DNA of 64,000 nt from DASYKT01 sp035995185 (lineage in GTDB: Bacteria > Acidobacteriota > Blastocatellia > Pyrinomonadales > Pyrinomonadaceae): the NCBI GenBank assembly GCA_035995185.1, contig DASYKT010000011.1, positions 377,411-441,410 on the forward strand, read 5' to 3'. The position numbers were made by a program, and so were the translations under genes. Under the pieces are notes generated by a model. It was not told where the DNA came from. It saw only the letters and a list, made by a program, of their open reading frames with translations, and searched no databases. Positions 58,957-64,000 of this stretch are shown here, one piece after another. Within the stretch, counting starts at the first letter, position 1, and every line of letters starts with the position of its first letter.

Positions 58957-60132
58957 TTATTCGACCATCACGATACCCTTCAGCATATTCATCCCGCAGG
59001 CAAAATTAAATTCGCCGGGTTTTTCCGCCGGAATATCGATCGTCACTACTTTGCCCAGCGGCAGGTCTTTTTTCAGATTTAAACCTGGAAATTCAACCTC
59101 GGTGCCGCAGTTTTCCTGATCGATGCGGATAAAGGCGAGCGTGACTTGCTGGCCGGCTTTTACTTCGATCGCTTTGGGCGTAAAACCTTCTTTGCTGACG
59201 GTGACGCGGATCGCGCCCTTGGGAATTTCTATTTTGGAATAATCGATCTCACCTTCAGCGGCTTTGACCTTAACTACAAATGGGAACGTGACGACTTTGC
59301 CTTGACGCCGGAATTGCGCCCAAATTTTATAAAGGCCGCCTTTCGGGAAAGTAACGTAAGCGGGAATTGTGCGTGCCGCGCGAATGCCGCCCGTTTGCGA
59401 TTCCTGCATTTTATCTTTTTCCGGATCATCGCTGCCGGGAGGCCGCTCGACGTGGATAAATTCTTTCAGGTCCTGGCTGACGATGACCAGATGCATATCT
59501 TCGCCTTTATATTTTTCCAGATCTGAGGCCGGTTCATTGGCCTTGGCGTCGGAGACATTAAAAAACAGCCGGACGGGGTCATTAGCTTTTATTTCACTCT
59601 CCGGTTTTAGCTCGACCTTTAAACCATTCGCCGCCTGAACCAGCGAATTATCGGCCTTTAATTCCTGTCCGGCGGGGACGTCACCGGCTATTCCGAATCC
59701 AATGATCTCCGTGTGCAGTTTTCCATCGGGCGTCTTTACGTCGAGAAAAAGAGTATACCGGCCCGCGGTAGGAAAAGTATGCCGAACGAGATACGTGCCG
59801 TCCGGGAATGGTTTTAGAGTGAGGTCATAAAATTGCGACAGGTCTTGTGAGATCGCGGTCAAAGCGATCGCATATTCATTCGCATTGGCCAGGCTGCCGA
59901 TCAACTCATCTTTTTCATTTTTGATAGTAAGACTGAGTTCTACTTCTTTGCCCGGTTCGACAAACACCGGGTCGGTTTTTAATTCGACTTTGATCGCCGA
60001 AGCGGCAGGCGCCGCAGTTTTAGCCTGTTCGTTTGCCGCAACCGGGGGCGGGGTCTTTTGGCAACCGATAGTAAACAAAACGGTTGCGCTAAAAATGAGG
60101 GTAAGGAAAAGTTTAATTGCCGTGGTTATCAT
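58957..60132 (-). CDS. Lipoprotein with C-terminal cupredoxin-like domain
   Basis: The 391-residue protein has a lipoprotein signal with lipobox TIGC (LTLIFSATVLFTIGCQK). Two beta-sandwich domains (about 45-170 and 175-290) are followed by a cupredoxin-like domain, about 300-391 (EVKAGQQVTLAFIRIDQENCGTEV, FACGMNMLKGIVMVE). The Cys and Met residues fit a copper site like those in proteins of copper efflux systems. It probably sits in the periplasm or outer membrane and binds copper or another metal. It is divergent from kgd. Confidence 0.85.
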   Translation of the reverse strand: MITTAIKLFLTLIFSATVLFTIGCQKTPPPVAANEQAKTAAPAASAIKVELKTDPVFVEPGKEVELSLTIKNEKDELIGSLANANEYAIALTAISQDLSQFYDLTLKPFPDGTYLVRHTFPTAGRYTLFLDVKTPDGKLHTEIIGFGIAGDVPAGQELKADNSLVQAANGLKVELKPESEIKANDPVRLFFNVSDAKANEPASDLEKYKGEDMHLVIVSQDLKEFIHVERPPGSDDPEKDKMQESQTGGIRAARTIPAYVTFPKGGLYKIWAQFRRQGKVVTFPFVVKVKAAEGEIDYSKIEIPKGAIRVTVSKEGFTPKAIEVKAGQQVTLAFIRIDQENCGTEVEFPGLNLKKDLPLGKVVTIDIPAEKPGEFNFACGMNMLKGIVMVE

Positions 60133-60287
60133 AAATTTATTTGCCTAAAGCCTAGTAAAAAATCACCTTAATGACAATCCATAAGGCCCCCGGAAAGCCT
60201 CATAAGGCGAAATTTCGCCGGATGCAAGAAAAACGGGAAAGTGGTAATCTATAGTCGGATTGATATCTTTTAGAGGTAAACACGCCT

Positions 60288-63200
60288 GTGAGTGAGCAAA
60301 AAGTAACGAATTTATCCCAATTTATAAGTGAGCAATTCGGCGCCAACGCCAGTTATGTCGAAGGACTCCTGAGCCGTTATAAAAGCGACCCGAATTCCGT
60401 CGACGAATCATGGCGGACATATTTTGCCGAGATGATGAATGGCGCTTCGCCGCTCGAGAGAGGGGTTGAAAGAGGCAATGGGCGGACGGCAAGTGCGGAG
60501 ACCCCGGCAGTTCAAACTCCATCCGAAAATAAACCAAATGCGGCTGCTTCTCCTGGGGCGGCCCCCGCGGGAATCTCGCCCAAAGAAAGAGCGGCAATCG
60601 CGCTCGGCACGGATATCGAGGTCAAACAGATAATCGGCCCGGCGAAAAAGATCGTGGAAAACATGGAGGAAAGCCTGACGGTCCCGATCGCGACATCCAC
60701 GCGGCAGATCCCGGTCAAGGTGTTGGAAGAAAACCGCCGCATCATCAATGAAAATCTGGACAAAACGGGACGGGGAAAAGCTTCGTACACTCACCTGATA
60801 GGCTGGGCGATCGTAAAGTCGCTGCGGCTTTACCCGCATCTTAATGAAGCGTTTGCGATGGTTAATGGAAACCCGGCCCGGTATCAGCGCGAAAGCATAA
60901 ACCTCGGCATCGCCATCGACATCGAGAAAAAAGACGGATCGCGCAGCCTTTTGGTGCCCAATATCAAGTCAGCGGAAAAAATGAATTTCGCGCAGTTCCT
61001 GGCTGCCTATAACGATGTCGTTAACCGCGCCCGCGAAGGCAAGCTGACGATGCAGGACTTTCAGGGAACGACCGTTTCGCTGACCAATCCGGGCACGATC
61101 GGCACCGTGGCTTCCAATCCGCGCCTGATGGCGGGGCAAAGCATTATCATCGCCACCGGCGCGATCAATTACCCGGCGGAATACCAGGCGATGACCTCAG
61201 GCGCGCTTTCGCTGCTTGGCATCAGCAAGGTGCTGGGCATTTCCAGCACTTACGACCACCGCATCGTCCAGGGGGCCGAGAGCGGCCTGCTGCTGAAATA
61301 CATCCACGAACTGCTGCTCGGCGAGCATAAGTTTTACGACGAAGTTTTCCGCGACCTCGATATCAATTACCCGCCGATGCGCTGGTCGAAAGATTTCAAC
61401 CCTTCGCTTTTTGGCAGCGAGCACAACCGCGAACAAACCATCAAGCAGGCCCGGGTACTGGAATTGATAAATGCCTACCGCATTCGCGGCCACTTGCTGG
61501 CAGACATCGATCCGCTCAATATGGTGGCGCACCACGCGGTCGAACTCGATCTGGAAAATTACGGGTTGACGATCTGGGACCTGGACCGCGAATTTATCAC
61601 CGGCGGGCTTCACGGGAAAGATATCGCCACGCTGCGTGAGATCCTCGATATCCTGCGCAAGGCGTACTGTGGCAAGGTGGGCATTGAATATCGTCATATT
61701 CAGAGCAAGGAAGAGAAAAACTGGATCCGTGAGCAGGTGCGGGTGCAATTTGTGGATACCCAGCCCCTTACGGTCGAGATCAAAAAACAGCTGCTGCAAA
61801 AACTAATCGAGGCTGAACAGTTCGAGCAATTCCTGCATAAAAAATACCTGGGACAAAAGCGCTTTTCACTCGAAGGCACGGAAACCGTGATCCCGATGCT
61901 GGACCAATTGGTCGAAGGCGCGTCGGAGCGCGGAGTGAATGAGATCTTTATAGGGATGGCACACCGCGGCCGCCTCAATGTTCTGGCCAATATCGTCGGC
62001 GATTTTGCCGAGCGTATCTTTACCGCTTTTGAAGGCACGGCGCATCCCAGCTTTCCGGCGGACGAAGGCGATGTGAAATATCATCAGGGCGCTAAAGGTT
62101 CACGTAAGACCCATACCGGTAAAGAAGTTTCGATCCAGTTGTCTTGTAACCCAAGCCATTTGGAATTTGTCGATCCCGTAGTAGAGGGAATGGCGCGCGC
62201 CCGGCAGGATGTGATCCGCAACGGCGAAGAGCGTCCGCGTGAAGAAGCGTTTGATGCGATAATGCCGGTGCTGCTCCACGGCGACGCGGCTTTTGCCGGC
62301 CAGGGCATAGTGATGGAAACGCTGCAATTGGCCAACCTGAAAGGTTACCGTACGGGCGGCACCATCCATATCGTTATCAACAATCAGATCGGCTTTACCA
62401 CGTCGCCTGACGAAGCGCGTTCATCGATCTATTCGACCGACGCGGCGCAGATCACACAGCTGCCGATCTTTCACATCAACGGCGACGATCCGGAAGCGGC
62501 ATACCGCGTGATGCAGATCGCGCTCGATTATCGAAAGAAATTCAGCAAGGACGTCGCGCTTGACCTGATCGGCTTTCGCCGGCTGGGCCATAACGAAGGC
62601 GACGAACCGACCTACACTCAGCCGCTGATGTATGCCAAGGTAAAAGCGCACCCCGGCGTGCAGCATCTCTACGCGCAAAAACTTATCCGCGAACAAGTCA
62701 TCACCGATGACGAGCTCAAAGGAATGATCGACCGCGTGATAGCGAAATATGAAGATATCTTAAAACGCGCCAAGCAGATCGTCAGCGAAAAACCGCACAA
62801 GGCCGAGCTGAAACCGCCCATTGCGGAAGAGGACGGCTCTGTTATTTTTGAAAGCGGAATTCCGGCGGAAACCGTGCGCGAAATATCCGACAAAATTTCC
62901 CTGGTGCCGGCGGAATTTCACATCAATCCGAAAATGGTCAACCAGCTGGCCCGCCGCGCCAAGATGGGCAGCGGCGAGGTTCCGATGGATTGGGCCTTTG
63001 GCGAAGCGATCGCGATGGGCTCACTCGTTAAAGAAGGCTTTCCGGTGCGGCTGAGCGGACAGGATTCGGGCCGCGGCACTTTTAGCCAGCGTCACGCCAG
63101 TATGTACGATATGCAGACCGGCGAACCGTGGCGGCCGCTCCAGGACCTAAGGAGCGAAACCAACCCGGCGGCCAAATTCTACGTTTTCGATAGTTCGCTT

Positions 63201-64000
63201 TCGGAATCGGGCGTGCTGGGGTTTGAATACGGTTATTCGGTTTTGGCCCCGCAGTCGCTGGTGATGTGGGAAGCGCAGTTTGGCGATTTTTCAAACGGCG
63301 CGCAGGTCATCATCGACCAATACATCGCCGCTTCGGAAGATAAATGGAACCAGAAATGCCGCTTGACGCTGCTGCTGCCGCACGGCTACGAAGGCCAGGG
63401 GCCGGAGCATTCCAGCGCGCGCCTGGAGCGCTATTTACAGCTTTGCGCGGAAAATAACCTGCAGGTTTGCTATCCCACCACGCCGGCGCAATATTTTCAC
63501 TTGCTGCGCCGTCAGGCCAAACAGGAAAGCATCAGGCCGCTGGTAGTAATGACGCCAAAGAGTTTGCTGCGCCTGCCGGCCGCGACCTCGACCGTGGCGG
63601 AACTTGCGAGCGGTGGATTCCAGCCGGTGATAGACGATAGATCGATCTCCGATCGCAATGCCGTTACACGCATCGTCTTTTGCAGCGGCAAAGTCTATTA
63701 CGACCTCGATCACAAGCGCGAAGAAGCCGGCAAAACGGACGTGGCACTGGTCAGGCTCGAACAGTTCTACCCGTTTCCGCTGGCGCGGATCAAAGAGGTT
63801 ATCGCCAGTTATCCGAATGCTAAAGAATTGGTCTGGGCGCAGGAAGAACCGCAGAATATGGGCGGCTGGACCTTTGTCGAACCGCGCATGCTGAATCTGA
63901 TGAATGATTGTCCGCGCCCGATCTATGTCGGCCGGGCGCCTTCAGCCAGCCCCGCTACCGGTAATTATGTGGTGCACGGTTTGGAACAGGAGAAACTGGT
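60288..64000 (+). CDS. kgd: Multifunctional 2-oxoglutarate dehydrogenase (E2 catalytic + E1), 3'-partial
   Basis: This frame runs from GTG 60288, with GAGG 11 bases upstream, to the end of the window without a stop (1,237 residues seen). An N-terminal helix of the SucA type (TNLSQFISEQFGANASYVEG) and a Pro/Ala linker lead to an E2 acyltransferase domain with catalytic H324 (TYDHRIVQG). The ThDP-dependent E1 domain follows (GMAHRGRLNVLANI, DVKYHQGAKGS, NPSHLEFVDP). No lipoyl domain is present, as in mycobacterial Kgd, so a lipoylated partner must be encoded elsewhere. It works in the TCA cycle. Confidence 0.95.
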   Translation, partial: MSEQKVTNLSQFISEQFGANASYVEGLLSRYKSDPNSVDESWRTYFAEMMNGASPLERGVERGNGRTASAETPAVQTPSENKPNAAASPGAAPAGISPKERAAIALGTDIEVKQIIGPAKKIVENMEESLTVPIATSTRQIPVKVLEENRRIINENLDKTGRGKASYTHLIGWAIVKSLRLYPHLNEAFAMVNGNPARYQRESINLGIAIDIEKKDGSRSLLVPNIKSAEKMNFAQFLAAYNDVVNRAREGKLTMQDFQGTTVSLTNPGTIGTVASNPRLMAGQSIIIATGAINYPAEYQAMTSGALSLLGISKVLGISSTYDHRIVQGAESGLLLKYIHELLLGEHKFYDEVFRDLDINYPPMRWSKDFNPSLFGSEHNREQTIKQARVLELINAYRIRGHLLADIDPLNMVAHHAVELDLENYGLTIWDLDREFITGGLHGKDIATLREILDILRKAYCGKVGIEYRHIQSKEEKNWIREQVRVQFVDTQPLTVEIKKQLLQKLIEAEQFEQFLHKKYLGQKRFSLEGTETVIPMLDQLVEGASERGVNEIFIGMAHRGRLNVLANIVGDFAERIFTAFEGTAHPSFPADEGDVKYHQGAKGSRKTHTGKEVSIQLSCNPSHLEFVDPVVEGMARARQDVIRNGEERPREEAFDAIMPVLLHGDAAFAGQGIVMETLQLANLKGYRTGGTIHIVINNQIGFTTSPDEARSSIYSTDAAQITQLPIFHINGDDPEAAYRVMQIALDYRKKFSKDVALDLIGFRRLGHNEGDEPTYTQPLMYAKVKAHPGVQHLYAQKLIREQVITDDELKGMIDRVIAKYEDILKRAKQIVSEKPHKAELKPPIAEEDGSVIFESGIPAETVREISDKISLVPAEFHINPKMVNQLARRAKMGSGEVPMDWAFGEAIAMGSLVKEGFPVRLSGQDSGRGTFSQRHASMYDMQTGEPWRPLQDLRSETNPAAKFYVFDSSLSESGVLGFEYGYSVLAPQSLVMWEAQFGDFSNGAQVIIDQYIAASEDKWNQKCRLTLLLPHGYEGQGPEHSSARLERYLQLCAENNLQVCYPTTPAQYFHLLRRQAKQESIRPLVVMTPKSLLRLPAATSTVAELASGGFQPVIDDRSISDRNAVTRIVFCSGKVYYDLDHKREEAGKTDVALVRLEQFYPFPLARIKEVIASYPNAKELVWAQEEPQNMGGWTFVEPRMLNLMNDCPRPIYVGRAPSASPATGNYVVHGLEQEKL

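Overview
The window carries about 60 genes at roughly 50% GC, with intergenic DNA that is AT-richer and unusually full of palindromic repeats. It reads like a chromosomal segment of an environmental Gram-negative bacterium. My best guess is Acidobacteriota, class Blastocatellia (Pyrinomonadaceae-like). That rests on gene style: exported TonB_C-domain proteins without ExbBD, many PD40, S8, S41 and M1 secreted proteins, a Hanks kinase with an extracytoplasmic tail, a Kgd-type 2-oxoglutarate dehydrogenase, and SufBCDSU iron-sulfur assembly. The taxonomy is inference. No rRNA, tRNA, CRISPR array or transposase was found.

Layout. 1-3.4 kb: a partial gene, then era, prmA and rsmE (ribosome maturation and modification). 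3.5-9.5 kb: a small conserved protein, a subtilisin-like protease, a coiled-coil zinc-ribbon protein, a PD40 propeller protein and a PolA-like polymerase without the 5' nuclease. 9.5-13 kb: a repeat element, a structured leader and an RNase E/G with a roughly 400-residue disordered insertion inside its S1 domain. 13.1-17.5 kb: three tandem paralogues of a single-pass membrane protein. They share a promoter, a 5' hairpin leader and an N-terminal domain, but end in three unrelated repeat ectodomains (a two-copy DGK repeat, six tectonin units, five tachylectin-like units). This is the most novel-looking locus. 17.6-19.5 kb: two TonB_C proteins.

19.5-26.2 kb: a chaperone and protease block on the minus strand (hsp20, clpB, grpE, clpC-like). 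26.4-35.1 kb: BMP-type nucleoside ABC permeases, a kinase, purine nucleoside phosphorylase, uridine kinase, cytidine deaminase and an exported amidohydrolase, which together look like nucleoside uptake and salvage. 35-44.3 kb: a TonB_C protein, an M1 aminopeptidase, a repeat-filled gap, an RsbQ-like hydrolase paired with a PAS histidine kinase, and an S41 protease.

44.5-55.2 kb: an extended suf locus (an Rrf2 regulator, then sufB, sufC, sufD, sufS, sufU). It is interleaved with ridA, a DJ-1 protein, carbonic anhydrase, DUF4160/DUF2442, a HEATH-motif protein, DinB and a cupin, and is followed by hicBA. 55.7-58.9 kb: an N-acylamino-acid racemase/OSBS, an M20 peptidase and an orphan DNA methyltransferase. 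59-64 kb: a cupredoxin lipoprotein and kgd, cut by the window end.

At least six intergenic repeat families recur or show long inverted structure. One occurs three times and changes one hairpin's sequence while keeping its pairing, which suggests selection on structure.
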